Source: Bin80 sp965209015 (lineage in GTDB: Bacteria > Bacteroidota > Rhodothermia > Rhodothermales > Bin80). From it: 64,000 nucleotides of DNA. Location: assembly GCA_965209015.1 (NCBI GenBank), contig OZ242367.1, positions 2,790,001-2,854,000 on the forward strand. The letters are read 5' to 3'. The notes beneath the pieces were generated by a model that made no database searches, was not told where the DNA came from, and worked only from the letters and a program-made list of their open reading frames with translations. The translations under genes and the position numbers were made by a program. Shown here in pieces: positions 55,183 to 64,000 of this stretch. Positions within the stretch are counted from its first letter, which is position 1; the number at the start of each line of letters is the position of its first letter.

Positions 55183-58017
55183 TCAACTCCCACGATCAGT
55201 TGTATAGGACAGTCTGATCGTAGCAACACGTCCGAGTCTGGGGGCTCCAACAAATTCGCGATGCTCACTGTTAAGGAGATTGTTGATTCCCAGATCTACT
55301 CGAACTCCGGCTCGACTAATTCCGTACCCAACCCCAATATCCAGAACGGTATAATTTTCGACATCGCCCACATACTGTCCAGAAATTACAGGAAACCCCT
55401 TTGTATACCGCCCTGAAGCCATGAACGACAGACCGGTCTTACGTCGGTACTGCCCGCCGAACTTGAATTTAAAACTCGGGGCATTGAGTGCCAATTCCAG
55501 GTTTTCGGATTCTTCGTTGACCTCTGTATGATCAAAGTAGTCGTCGCTTATCCAGGATGCGTTCCCAAAGAACATGAACTCATCACTGACGATCACTTGG
55601 GCTGAAACGTCCATCCCGAAATACTGAATATTTCCAAAATTAGGGTAAGATAGCATCAGTTCAGGAGATTTCCCTATCCCTGGATTATTTTGATCTGGTT
55701 GTACGATGGCTACTGGTGTTTCACCATCGGGGAGGTCAGCACCGGCAATATCCACTAGGGTCTCTGCTGCCTCGAGAGGGGTTAAGCCGAATAATCCCAG
55801 TGCATTTGCAATGTCAGTATTTGCAGTGAGCCCCGCTGTAACATCCCGAATCAGGTCCTCACGCAAATTTGGGACCAGCACAAAGGGAGTCCGAATCTGC
55901 AAAGGACCCGTAAAATTCTTGCGCCTCGCAAAGTAACCATCTAATGCGAATAAGATTCTGTTTTGGATGATCCCCTTGTATCCAATCTCCCAAGATTGAG
56001 TAACGGTCGGCATGATTGGATCAATATCCTGAAGATCATTCAATTCTGGACCTGTATTTAGCGTGAGCGTGCTCAGGTTCAGAAGGCCCAGAGTTCCTGG
56101 ACTGAATCCTTCAACTGGGGTCACCTCTGGACTCAATCCCTGTTTCAACAGGGAGAGGAGGGACGCAGGAATGTTCAAGCCTGACTCGGCAAGCAATCTT
56201 GCCAAATCATCATCTGGAATTGCTATCAATCCATCATACATCAATCCATATAGGATCCCCGTGTCAATCCCAACCGGAGTAGGCTCTCCCTCCCTTCCAG
56301 GAAGCATGCTAGAAGCGACCAGTGAGGTTGGAGCTCCCAATGCTAAATATTCAGGGTTCCTTGCAAAAGTGAAGCTGGATGCCCCCCCACGTGCACGTAT
56401 GGTCAGGCCTCCAATGGAGGCCGCCACTATATCCAGCAAATAATCGGTGACCAGTATAGATGATATGCTACGGTTATAGGTGGCACGTAAACTTGATGAT
56501 GAGGTCGGTTTCAGAACCAGAGCAACTCGCGGGGATATTTGGATGTCTGTATTAACATTGTTGAAATCCCCACGAAGTGCTAGAGTCAGTTCCAGTTTAT
56601 TCAAAATTCTGGTGTTTGATTGCAGATATGCCCCATATTCAGTCAACCCGGCGGTGCTCTCGTTACGTCCTAATACGGTTCCTCTGGTATCGGGGCGATC
56701 AAGGCCAAGATCTACACCTGCAATCAACTGCTGCCGAGAGCCCATGGTCTGCTTGTACTGGGCCTGTATTGAAAACTCTTCCGAATATTCTTCCACTGGA
56801 TCACCACCATACACATAGGAATCGCCCGAATTGATTGAATTCGTATAGGCCTGCACAAAAAGAGGTCCGCTGGTCAATCGAATCTGTGCATAGCTGGCGC
56901 GCATGTTCTTCGCTTGGATCGTTCCAATACCACTGAGCACTGCACCACTCAGGTCCCCAACCCCTGCACTCAGAGAAAGTGTGGTCTGACGGGTCATACG
57001 CCAGTCCACACTACTGGATAGCACCAGTTTACGGTTCTTGGTCTCGCGGGCCCCATCTACAAATAGCTGGACGGCATCCTCTGGGTCAGGGCAATCGCTA
57101 AACCTTTCCGCTTCCAGAAGAGCAGGATCACAGTCCTGAAGGGGAAAGTCCTCAGCAGTCGCATAACTTCCAATCAATTTCATCCCTAAATTTTTACCGA
57201 GTACCGTCGCAACACGGCCTTGTAAATTGAACATTGACCTCTGTCCTCCACTCACCAATATCGTTGTCCCTGGGTAATTAAACGCATCCTTTGAGAGATA
57301 ATGGATCACACCCGAATCCACGCCCGGTCCGTAGAGGGCCGATCCAGGACCGCGAACCACCTCAATCCGCTCCGTATCAATCATCAGACTTGGCATGACA
57401 TTATGCAGATTAACGCCAATGGATGCAACACCTGCTTTCCGGTAGTCGGTCAGGACATGGGTAGATCTGGAAAAGGCATTATTGAATCCGCGCAGTACAA
57501 TCTCATAGCGATCCACTCCCGTTTGTACCATATCTAACCCGGTCACATTACGGAGCGACTTGGCTGTAGTCTGGGTGACATCCAATTGAATATCTCGTAC
57601 CGGAATAACATCAATTGATGTAGGTGTACTCAACACCTTTTCATTTCGGCGTCCGGCGGTCACCTGAACCGGATCAAGATCTGCTCCTGGGATCAGTGCA
57701 ACGTTCCAAACATAGTTTTCTCCCGCCATCACAACCACCGTGGATTCCTGAGCTGCAAAGCCTATGAAGCTAGCGCGCAGTCCATACGTCCCGGGATCAA
57801 GATCTGAAATCTCGAAGTCCCCTTCAACGTCAGTGGCACTACCGATAGAGGTTTCAGTGATCAGCACATTCGCTCCAACCAGCGGCTGACCTGTTTCAAG
57901 GTCAGTAACCTTTCCGGTAATCTTCCCTGACTGGCCCAGAACTGGCTCGGCAAGAACCAGAATCGCAACCCCCATCCACAGAAAATGAACAATATGATAT
58001 CCAATTTTGGAGAGCAT
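55183..58017 (-). CDS. TonB-dependent receptor with CarboxypepD-like N-terminal domain, paralog 2
   Basis: The 944 aa product aligns along its whole length with the 940 aa neighbour. It has a signal peptide (ending PVLGQ), ITGKVTDLETGQPLVGANVL, the plug with VLSTPTSIDVIPVRDI and RIEVVRGPGSALYGPG, and the same barrel ending EFVGAPRLGRV. The two genes are a tandem duplication, clearly diverged. It lies upstream of paralog 1 in the same direction with about 130 bases between, so both may be one transcript. A perfect 14-base palindrome (58041-58054) lies just ahead of its start codon. Confidence 0.88.
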   Translation of the reverse strand: MLSKIGYHIVHFLWMGVAILVLAEPVLGQSGKITGKVTDLETGQPLVGANVLITETSIGSATDVEGDFEISDLDPGTYGLRASFIGFAAQESTVVVMAGENYVWNVALIPGADLDPVQVTAGRRNEKVLSTPTSIDVIPVRDIQLDVTQTTAKSLRNVTGLDMVQTGVDRYEIVLRGFNNAFSRSTHVLTDYRKAGVASIGVNLHNVMPSLMIDTERIEVVRGPGSALYGPGVDSGVIHYLSKDAFNYPGTTILVSGGQRSMFNLQGRVATVLGKNLGMKLIGSYATAEDFPLQDCDPALLEAERFSDCPDPEDAVQLFVDGARETKNRKLVLSSSVDWRMTRQTTLSLSAGVGDLSGAVLSGIGTIQAKNMRASYAQIRLTSGPLFVQAYTNSINSGDSYVYGGDPVEEYSEEFSIQAQYKQTMGSRQQLIAGVDLGLDRPDTRGTVLGRNESTAGLTEYGAYLQSNTRILNKLELTLALRGDFNNVNTDIQISPRVALVLKPTSSSSLRATYNRSISSILVTDYLLDIVAASIGGLTIRARGGASSFTFARNPEYLALGAPTSLVASSMLPGREGEPTPVGIDTGILYGLMYDGLIAIPDDDLARLLAESGLNIPASLLSLLKQGLSPEVTPVEGFSPGTLGLLNLSTLTLNTGPELNDLQDIDPIMPTVTQSWEIGYKGIIQNRILFALDGYFARRKNFTGPLQIRTPFVLVPNLREDLIRDVTAGLTANTDIANALGLFGLTPLEAAETLVDIAGADLPDGETPVAIVQPDQNNPGIGKSPELMLSYPNFGNIQYFGMDVSAQVIVSDEFMFFGNASWISDDYFDHTEVNEESENLELALNAPSFKFKFGGQYRRKTGLSFMASGRYTKGFPVISGQYVGDVENYTVLDIGVGYGISRAGVRVDLGINNLLNSEHREFVGAPRLGRVATIRLSYTTDRGS

Positions 58018-58040
58018 GAAATAAGAAAATTATTCTAACA

Positions 58041-58054
58041 TATTCTATAGAATA
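58041..58054. promoter_or_regulatory. Perfect 14-base palindrome before the TonB-receptor pair
   Basis: TATTCTATAGAATA equals its own reverse complement and lies 24-37 bases upstream of the receptor start codon, where an operator would sit. Half of it (TATTCTA) is repeated directly alongside, at 58031. A regulator-binding site is a reasonable guess, but a chance occurrence in AT-rich sequence is not excluded. Confidence 0.3.
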
Positions 58055-58313
58055 GGGAAATATACCCCAAACTGGCACTTGCATCCTAATAGTTTCGTGA
58101 ATAGGACAACGTCAAATCTTAATGGCATGCACTTGCCCATACCCATGGGTGTACAAGATAGCACATCTGAGCAATAGTCTCTCGTGTCCATGGATCTCAT
58201 TCACACGATTATTCTTACCTACCACATGAATTTGATTCAATTGGGGTAGTCCTCCCCAAAGATTACTTGCATCCGAGACAAATTTTAAGGGAGAATCATC
58301 GTTCTCGCCAGGT

Positions 58314-59624
58314 TCACGGAAGGGCCGATTCATTAATTCCGACGCGGGATAAAAGAAAATCAACCTGTTTCGTGTGATGAATCGCACTGAAGAGATCTTG
58401 AACTTCTTCAGAGGAGATATGGGCCACAACGTCTTCCGAATCTAATACCATAGATAGGAAGCTTTTTCCTTCCTGCCAGCTTTGCATAGCAAGAGGTTGA
58501 ACGAGATCATATGCCTCTTCACGTGACAGGCCACGGTCTATTAGCTTGAGCATCAACCGCTGGCTGTTGTATAGTCCATAGGTCCCGTCCAAGTTTTTCT
58601 GCATTCGATCGGGATAGATCACCAGATTTTGGAGAATATTCGTCATTCGAAGCAGTGCATAATGTACCACCGTGGTTGCATCGGGCAGAATTACACGTTC
58701 TACACTGGAGTGAGAAATATCCCGCTCATGCCATAAGGCAATATTTTCCATGGCTGCAACCATATATCCTCGTAACAACCGAGCACACCCCGTAATATTT
58801 TCGCTCCCGATGGGATTCCGCTTATGAGGCATGGCACTTGATCCTTTCTGTCCTTTTTGGAATGCCTCCTCTACCTCTCTAACCTCACTCCGTTGCAGAT
58901 GACGGATTTCGATTGCTATTTTTTCAAGGCTGGCCCCGATCAGTGCAAGGACACTCATGTAATGGGCGTGACGGTCGCGCGGGATTACCTGCGTGGCGAT
59001 CGGCTCTGGTTGAAGATCTAAGAGTTCGCAAGTGATTCGTTCCACCTCGGGAGGAGTATGTGCGAAGGTTCCCACTGCACCAGACAGCTTTCCCGTACGG
59101 ACCTCCTCCATTGCGGCTCTGAATCGGCGAAGGTTCCGAGTCATTTCTGCATAATAGAGCGCGAGCTTTAATCCGAAGGTCGTAGGTTCGGCATGCACCC
59201 CATGGGTTCTGCCCATCATGAGCGTATGGCGATGGGCAAGTGCCCGGTCATGTAGAACCTGGAGCAAGGTGTCCATCGCCTCTGAAATGAGCCGATTCGC
59301 TTCCAACAAACGTACAGACCAAGCGGTATCAACTACATCAGAAGACGTCAGACCATAGTGTATCCATTTTTTTTCTGGCCCCAGCCCCTCGCTCACGGCA
59401 CGAGTAAATGCAACGACATCATGCCGGGTAGACTTTTCAATCTGATGAATTCGATCCAAGTCAAAGGATGCATTTTTTTGAAGTACTTCAACTTCATTTT
59501 CGGGGATGACGCCAACTCTGGACCAGGCTTCACAAGCCGCCAATTCCACGTCCAACCACACTTCAAACTGGTGCTGCTCACTCCACAGGTTCTGCATCGC
59601 AGGATGCGTGTATCGCTGAATCAT
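58314..59624 (-). CDS. purB: Adenylosuccinate lyase
   Basis: The 436 aa protein has the ASL/fumarase superfamily signatures: HYGLTSSDVVDTAWSVRL, MMGRTHGVHAEPTTFGLKLA and the flexible loop SSAMPHKRNPIGSENITG. It converts SAICAR to AICAR and adenylosuccinate to AMP. The loop Ser (first S of GSSAMPHKRNP) acts as general base and the His in RTHGVHAEP as general acid in the family. It stands alone here, 131 bases from the ECF sigma gene on the same strand. Confidence 0.96.
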   Translation of the reverse strand: MIQRYTHPAMQNLWSEQHQFEVWLDVELAACEAWSRVGVIPENEVEVLQKNASFDLDRIHQIEKSTRHDVVAFTRAVSEGLGPEKKWIHYGLTSSDVVDTAWSVRLLEANRLISEAMDTLLQVLHDRALAHRHTLMMGRTHGVHAEPTTFGLKLALYYAEMTRNLRRFRAAMEEVRTGKLSGAVGTFAHTPPEVERITCELLDLQPEPIATQVIPRDRHAHYMSVLALIGASLEKIAIEIRHLQRSEVREVEEAFQKGQKGSSAMPHKRNPIGSENITGCARLLRGYMVAAMENIALWHERDISHSSVERVILPDATTVVHYALLRMTNILQNLVIYPDRMQKNLDGTYGLYNSQRLMLKLIDRGLSREEAYDLVQPLAMQSWQEGKSFLSMVLDSEDVVAHISSEEVQDLFSAIHHTKQVDFLLSRVGINESALP

Positions 59625-59754
59625 GTGTTCTTTGTCCTAATTTTTTGATTGGGGCATAGGATCAGAGACGGGGTTCGTTGAAATGAGTGAATCTCCGAAC
59701 CATATGGATCATGATCATCGTTTCGTGCTGGTTTCATCATGCACTGGAAAGCAT

Positions 59755-60366
59755 TCACAGCGAATCCCGTTTATCCTTCAAACGCATATACAATAATCTC
59801 CGGGCCCGGAAAATATGTGCCTTAACGGTTCCAAGGGGGAGGCCAAGTTCCTGAGCAATCTCCTCATATGATTTTTCTTCCTGATGTCGCATGACAATCA
59901 CACGGTGATACTTGGGAGGAAGTGAATCTATCGCCTCTTGGATAATATTCTGACGCTGTCCCCCTTCAATCTCTTGATCTGGACGATAGGAAACATCAGC
60001 GATCTCGTGTCGAACCTCGCCATCCTTGATCAGAGTGGGCTTGTCCAATGAGATCGTAGCAAGCCTCCTCTTGCGTTTGTAGTCAATCGCATTATTGGAT
60101 GCGATCTTGTAGAGCCAAGTTGAAAATGCATAACTGGTGGAATAGGTTTTCAGGGCTCTGAAGGCCTTGATGAACGCTTCCTGAACGAGATCTTCAATAC
60201 CCTCTTCGTCCCCGATCGTACGTTTGATGTGTAATATCAGCCCCTTTTTATATTTTTCCACCAGCAACGTATAGGCTTGCTGATCTCCCCCCAGCGCACG
60301 GGAAACCAGTTCTCGATCCTTCTGACTGGACGCAGACCATCCGGTCACCGTCTGATCTTCAGGCAT
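59755..60366 (-). CDS. ECF-type RNA polymerase sigma factor
   Basis: The 203 aa protein has region 2 (DLVQEAFIKAFRALKTY, FSTWLYKIASNNAIDYKRKRR) and region 4 (AIDSLPPKYHRVIVMRHQEEKSYEEIAQELGLPLGTVKAHIFRARRLL, in parts). The linker is longer than the norm (residues 105-140). No anti-sigma gene is adjacent. It is followed at 131 bp by purB and preceded by an Lrp-type regulator 20 bases away in the same direction. Confidence 0.88.
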   Translation of the reverse strand: MPEDQTVTGWSASSQKDRELVSRALGGDQQAYTLLVEKYKKGLILHIKRTIGDEEGIEDLVQEAFIKAFRALKTYSTSYAFSTWLYKIASNNAIDYKRKRRLATISLDKPTLIKDGEVRHEIADVSYRPDQEIEGGQRQNIIQEAIDSLPPKYHRVIVMRHQEEKSYEEIAQELGLPLGTVKAHIFRARRLLYMRLKDKRDSL

Positions 60367-60386
60367 AACGTCGCTCGTTCATTCCC

Positions 60387-60890
60387 TCAGTTTGACGAGG
60401 TCTTTCTTTGTTTAGAGGGTTCATGATCTGGAGAGACAGGTAGCTCAAACGTCTCCTTGTATGTACTCATAACAATGCTGGTAGTTGTGCCCGTCACTCC
60501 AGGCCAAGATTGGATGCTGGCAAGCAACCGTTCTAAACTCGTTGTGTCATAGGTCCTGATCTTCAGAATATGCGAACCCTCCCCTGTGATTGAGTGCATC
60601 TCAAGCACCTCGGTACATCCACATACATGCTCAGTCAGCGATTGATAATTGGTTGATGCGTCCATTGACACAAGGATGAAAGCGGTGATATCAAACCCCA
60701 ATTCTTTGGCATTCACGGTTGCTTGATAGCCAGTGAGGAACCCACTCTCTTCTAACTTACGCATGCGGTCACTTACGCTAGTCATGCTTAGTCCAACACG
60801 GGCTGCAATATCAATGTGTTTCATCCGTCCCGAAGACTGCAATAGATTCAGAATTCGAGCGTCAATTTCGTCAATTTTTTTGCTAAACAT
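60387..60890 (-). CDS. Lrp/AsnC-family transcriptional regulator
   Basis: The 167 aa product has an N-terminal winged-helix (IDARILNLLQSSGRMKHIDIAARVGLSMTSVSDRMRKLEESGFL, in parts) and a RAM/ACT-like C-terminal domain (FDITAFILVSMDA, GEGSHILKIRTYDTTSLERLL, GTTTSIVMS). It likely senses an amino acid and controls nearby or global metabolism genes. The N-terminal line is very typical of AsnC regulators. Its target is unknown. Confidence 0.93.
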   Translation of the reverse strand: MFSKKIDEIDARILNLLQSSGRMKHIDIAARVGLSMTSVSDRMRKLEESGFLTGYQATVNAKELGFDITAFILVSMDASTNYQSLTEHVCGCTEVLEMHSITGEGSHILKIRTYDTTSLERLLASIQSWPGVTGTTTSIVMSTYKETFELPVSPDHEPSKQRKTSSN

Positions 60891-61929
60891 ATTTTACTCG
60901 TCAACATGGCAATAATTACATAGTAGACCGTCACATCCATTGGATACCATCATGAGTAAAGCGATAACTGTGGAACTAACAGATGGTGACGCTTTCCAGA
61001 TAACTACACTCTTCAATGGGAAAATGTTCGCCAATAAACACCTCCTACTGATTACATACATATTTATTCAATTGATTCATCGTCAATGCTTGCTGTATCC
61101 GTCCCGAACACCAGCCCTATCTGTTCTGAGGGCTACCCATTTCCTGCTTTCAAGACGAACTGAAACAATCTCATTGACTCCAGATGCAACACTTCCCGAT
61201 CTACTTGTAGTTAGCAGTACTGTCCAGAACCTGTCAACGAGAGTAAAATCATGCCACTTAGTTTACCCACATGATCCGCCAACGAAACTTGGATGTCAGG
61301 CCCCCCGTGTCGGCATCAAGGAGGTTGATTCCTATTTGGGAGCCCCCAAGGGCTTATCTAAAAACAGCGTTATCTCCGATTGTTTCCTATTAAGTCGTAG
61401 CTCATTTGCAGATTGATTCAGAATTCGCTGTCTTTGCTCTAGCCCTCAAATCTGATTATTCCTCAACATACACGCACATAGTTCCCGTTTGTACTTTGTC
61501 CCAAAAGGTGAGTTTTTGATTTTCGTTCTATTCCACCATTGATATTGAATGCTTCCTTTGACTGATAATTTAGCCGATCATCAATCGTCTTCTGAACAGT
61601 GAAAATCAGATGAATCGAACGAGTTGGATTCGTTATAGTATTCCGAATTTTTCCACACCTTTGTATCTTCACAGATTCAAACTTCGCATGCATTAGGCCA
61701 ATTCGTAACTATTGATCAAGCAGAGGCAAAGTTAACCCGGAGCCGTACGTTACTCATTTGGTACTGCAGACTTTTGCCACTCATGCTCATGAAAAGCAGA
61801 AGGGATCATGGTACAATCAACCACTCATCCTTAACTAAATCATATTTGACTACTGATGACGAAAACGGAGGACCTACGATCTTCGTACAACCTCCCAAAA
61901 TGTTAATACGTCTTAATTTGCTCCATATC
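60891..61929. other. Gene-poor stretch of about 1 kb
   Basis: No convincing gene. A plus-strand frame at 60940-61416 (158 codons) and a minus-strand frame at 61463-61693 lack a recognisable pattern and look non-coding. The part before the tRNA presumably carries its promoter. Confidence 0.4.
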
Positions 61930-62003
61930 GGGCCCATAGCTCAGTCGGTTAGAGCTGCGGACTCATAATCCGTCGGTCGGGGGTTCAAGTCCCTCTGGGC
62001 CCA
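61930..62003 (+). tRNA. tRNA with CAT anticodon (elongator Met or Ile2)
   Basis: The acceptor stem GGGCCCA pairs with TGGGCCC. The D-arm is GCTCAGTCGGTTAGAGC. The anticodon stem GCGGA/TCCGT (last pair A-T) holds loop CTCATAA (anticodon CAT), and the T-arm is GGGGGTTCAAGTCCCTC. The discriminator is A and no CCA is encoded. The sequence cannot distinguish elongator Met from lysidine-modified Ile2; the initiator is unlikely, since its unpaired first base and GGG anticodon-stem pairs are absent. Confidence 0.9.
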
Positions 62004-62013
62004 CACAATACTT

Positions 62014-64000
62014 TTATGAAAAGCCTAACAGTTGCCCTCCTTGGTATACCAAAAGTGAAGCCAAGTAGGCCAGTGTGGTCATGTAGAGCCACATGACTGC
62101 CGGCCACTTCCATGAATTGGTTTCTCGGCGAGCGATTGCCAGTGTGCTCATGCACTGAAGTGCGAATACAAAGAATACCAAGAGACTAATTGCGACCAGC
62201 GGCGTAAATACCTGGCGTCCATCTGGATAGCGATCAGACTTCAATGCATCACGTAGCGCCACTCCCTCTTCTGCATCCTCCACACTATAAATGATTCCGA
62301 GCGTAGAGATGATCACTTCACGTGCTGCAAAAGCACTTACAAGTCCTGCACTGATTTTCCAATCAAAGCCCAGTGGTTGCATGACCGGTTCCAAAAATTG
62401 ACCTAAATACCCAATCGCACTTCCTCTTAACTGAGCCGATTGCAAAGCTGTATTTACGCTATCCATCACAGCTGCATATTCGTTTTCGGCCTGTTTCACG
62501 ATAAGCTGGGCACGCACTAGTATAGAATCTGTACTCGCGATTGAGTCAGATAAAGTAGACAAATTGATTCCCGTCTCTGGAAAGAGTGCCTGTGCTTCAT
62601 CATATCTTGCTTCGCGCTCTTGTGCAGCCTTCGTCTCAATCCGTTCTGCTTCCAAACTTGAGTCAGTGGTCGGGTAACTTGCCAAGAACCAGAGAATGAT
62701 ACTACAGGCAAAGATTATTCGTCCTGCTCGAACTGCAAACACCTTCGTACGCTGGATCATGCGCCAAAATATTTGTCGCAATCTCGGTCGTCGATACGGA
62801 GGAAGTTCCATAACAAAGTAGCTCTCCGGGCCTTTGAACACAAATCGTTTCAGAATCGCCGCAGCTACAAATGCCATTCCAGTACCCATCAAGTACATCG
62901 AAAACATTGCTAACCCCTGATAACCGAATACCCCCATGAGTGTCCCTGCGGGGATGAAGGCCGCAATGAAAAGGGTGTAGACTGGAAGACGGGCCGAACA
63001 ACTCATTAGTGGGGCAACCATGATCGTAATTAGACGGTCTCGTTCATTATCCAGAGTTCGGGCTGCCATGATTCCTGGAATCGCACAGGCATAAGAGCTA
63101 AGGAGCGGCAGAACAGATCCTCCACTGAGTCCAACTCGCTTCATGATACGATCCATGATAAACGCACTGCGTGCCATGTATCCAGAATCTTCCATGAGAC
63201 CCAGAAAGAAAAAGAGGAGAAGAATTTGGGGAAAGAAGACAATAATATTCCCCACTCCGGTGATCACTCCATCCGTTAGGAGATCGGTGACCCATCCAGA
63301 GGGGAATAGGGAACGGATTCCTGATGAGAATGCGGAAACTCCGTACTCAATCAGATCCATGGCGGGCGTTGCCCATGAGAATACCGCCTGAAAAATTCCA
63401 ACCAACATCACCAGAAAGAGAAGCGGCCCCATAATTTGATGAGTAAGAACCGCATCAATCCGATCACTCAGCGTAGCAGGATCCTTCACTCTACGCACCG
63501 CTTTATGGACAATTGGTCCAAGCCAAGCATACCTGCCACTAACCTCTGCATGCCTGAACGCAACACCTCGCGAGGAGAACTCTTCTCGCAACGCTTCAAT
63601 GTTCTTCACAAATTCGGGTGCCTCTTGACGCCATACATCTAATGCCTGATCTTCTGCCAATGCGCGCAAGACCTCCATCTTGATGTGGTCCGGCTGCACC
63701 TTTGGATCTTCTTTGGTGAGTTGTACGGATAGGTCTGGAATTTTTGCTTCCACCGCTTCTATGAGTTTCCATCGGTAGCATGGGACCGGATTCGGGGGCT
63801 CCAGGATCAGTTTTTTGAGCTCATCAACCCCCTTGCCCTCTGAGGCGACAATTGGGATCACAGGTAGTCCAAGTTCCCTCTCCAGTACAGATACATCTAT
63901 ATCCAACCCATTCTCTTGCGCTGTATCCATCATATTTAGAGCAAGAATCAACGGTAGTCCAAGATCAATGATCTGACTGGTGACAAAAAGGTTACGCTCT
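62014..64000 (-). CDS. feoB: Ferrous iron transport protein B, partial (5' end beyond window)
   Basis: The frame is open to the window edge (codons ERNLFVTSQIIDLGLPLILALNMMD before the first internal ATG at 63951), so the N-terminal G1/P-loop is outside. Visible are the G4 motif LNMMD, IVASEGKGVDELK (G5-like), the GDI helical region and a membrane domain. The latter includes GVGNIIVFFPQILLLFFFLGLMEDSGYMARSAF (in parts), LPLLSSYACAIPGIMAARTL and AAREVIISTLG. FeoB imports Fe2+ across the inner membrane driven by its GTPase domain. An unusual polar loop of about 90 residues (EAERIETKAAQEREARYDEAQALF and following) splits the later membrane part. The feoA gene is not in view. Confidence 0.93.
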   Translation of the reverse strand, partial: ERNLFVTSQIIDLGLPLILALNMMDTAQENGLDIDVSVLERELGLPVIPIVASEGKGVDELKKLILEPPNPVPCYRWKLIEAVEAKIPDLSVQLTKEDPKVQPDHIKMEVLRALAEDQALDVWRQEAPEFVKNIEALREEFSSRGVAFRHAEVSGRYAWLGPIVHKAVRRVKDPATLSDRIDAVLTHQIMGPLLFLVMLVGIFQAVFSWATPAMDLIEYGVSAFSSGIRSLFPSGWVTDLLTDGVITGVGNIIVFFPQILLLFFFLGLMEDSGYMARSAFIMDRIMKRVGLSGGSVLPLLSSYACAIPGIMAARTLDNERDRLITIMVAPLMSCSARLPVYTLFIAAFIPAGTLMGVFGYQGLAMFSMYLMGTGMAFVAAAILKRFVFKGPESYFVMELPPYRRPRLRQIFWRMIQRTKVFAVRAGRIIFACSIILWFLASYPTTDSSLEAERIETKAAQEREARYDEAQALFPETGINLSTLSDSIASTDSILVRAQLIVKQAENEYAAVMDSVNTALQSAQLRGSAIGYLGQFLEPVMQPLGFDWKISAGLVSAFAAREVIISTLGIIYSVEDAEEGVALRDALKSDRYPDGRQVFTPLVAISLLVFFVFALQCMSTLAIARRETNSWKWPAVMWLYMTTLAYLASLLVYQGGQLLGFS

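Noticed and set aside
58112..58429. Minus-strand frame of 105 codons downstream of purB
   Set aside because: Its first third is the purB 3' end in another phase and the remainder shows no family pattern.
60940..61416. Plus-strand frame of 158 codons near the Lrp gene
   Set aside because: No domain, poor composition after the first 15 residues, and no neighbour support.

Overview
The window reads like a chromosome segment of a member of the Bacteroidota/FCB group, most likely a marine Rhodothermota (Rhodothermia) lineage. The supporting signs are two proteins with C-terminal type IX secretion (T9SS) sorting domains, two large TonB-dependent receptors with N-terminal carboxypeptidase-like domains, a short (279 aa) principal sigma factor and a Bacteroidota-style RNA polymerase omega subunit. 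Taxonomy is inferred from gene content only; no rRNA gene is present.

Layout. (1) 0-7.5 kb, minus strand: a tightly packed operon for an usher-like outer-membrane barrel, two small pilin-like subunits, a larger subunit and a T9SS-sorted beta-propeller protein. Its first gene is cut off at about 7.47 kb. (2) 7.47-13.3 kb, plus strand: an accessory region with a decayed 3' piece of a type III-like restriction enzyme (Res) and three tandem copies of one AAA-type NTPase. Copy 1 is frameshifted, copies 2 and 3 are intact, and copy 3 is a mosaic of copies 2 and 1. All three share a conserved leader reading frame out of phase with the NTPase. (3) 13.4-23.4 kb: a NadR-like kinase, a sulfatase with its own formylglycine-generating enzyme, an outer-membrane protein, an ABC exporter, a PQQ-type sugar dehydrogenase with T9SS tail, an esterase-like lipoprotein and a GH113-like glycosidase. 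These look like surface polysaccharide and nutrient handling. (4) 23.4-38.5 kb: housekeeping genes (uvrA, rpoZ, a tolC-macA-ATPase efflux cassette, rpoD, tRNA-Val, holA, nuoI, der). (5) 38.5-40.9 kb: a DUF262/HNH nuclease-like defence gene with a duplicated C-terminal domain. (6) 41.3-50.8 kb: folK, tRNA-Arg, rpe and nuoHGFEDCBA of respiratory complex I, with a DUF4920 lipoprotein inside the nuo run. (7) 50.8-52.2 kb: gene-poor, holding a relic of an IS1595-type transposase. (8) 52.2-58.0 kb: two tandem paralogous TonB-dependent receptors. (9) 58.3-64 kb: purB, an ECF sigma factor, an Lrp/AsnC regulator, a 1-kb gene-poor stretch, a CAT-anticodon tRNA and feoB running off the right edge.

The features that best repay attention are the tandem NTPase cluster with its conserved out-of-phase leader and mosaic third copy, the usher-like pilus operon truncated by that island, and the DUF262/HNH protein with two C-terminal repeats. 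Functional assignments come from motifs read by eye; no database search was run.
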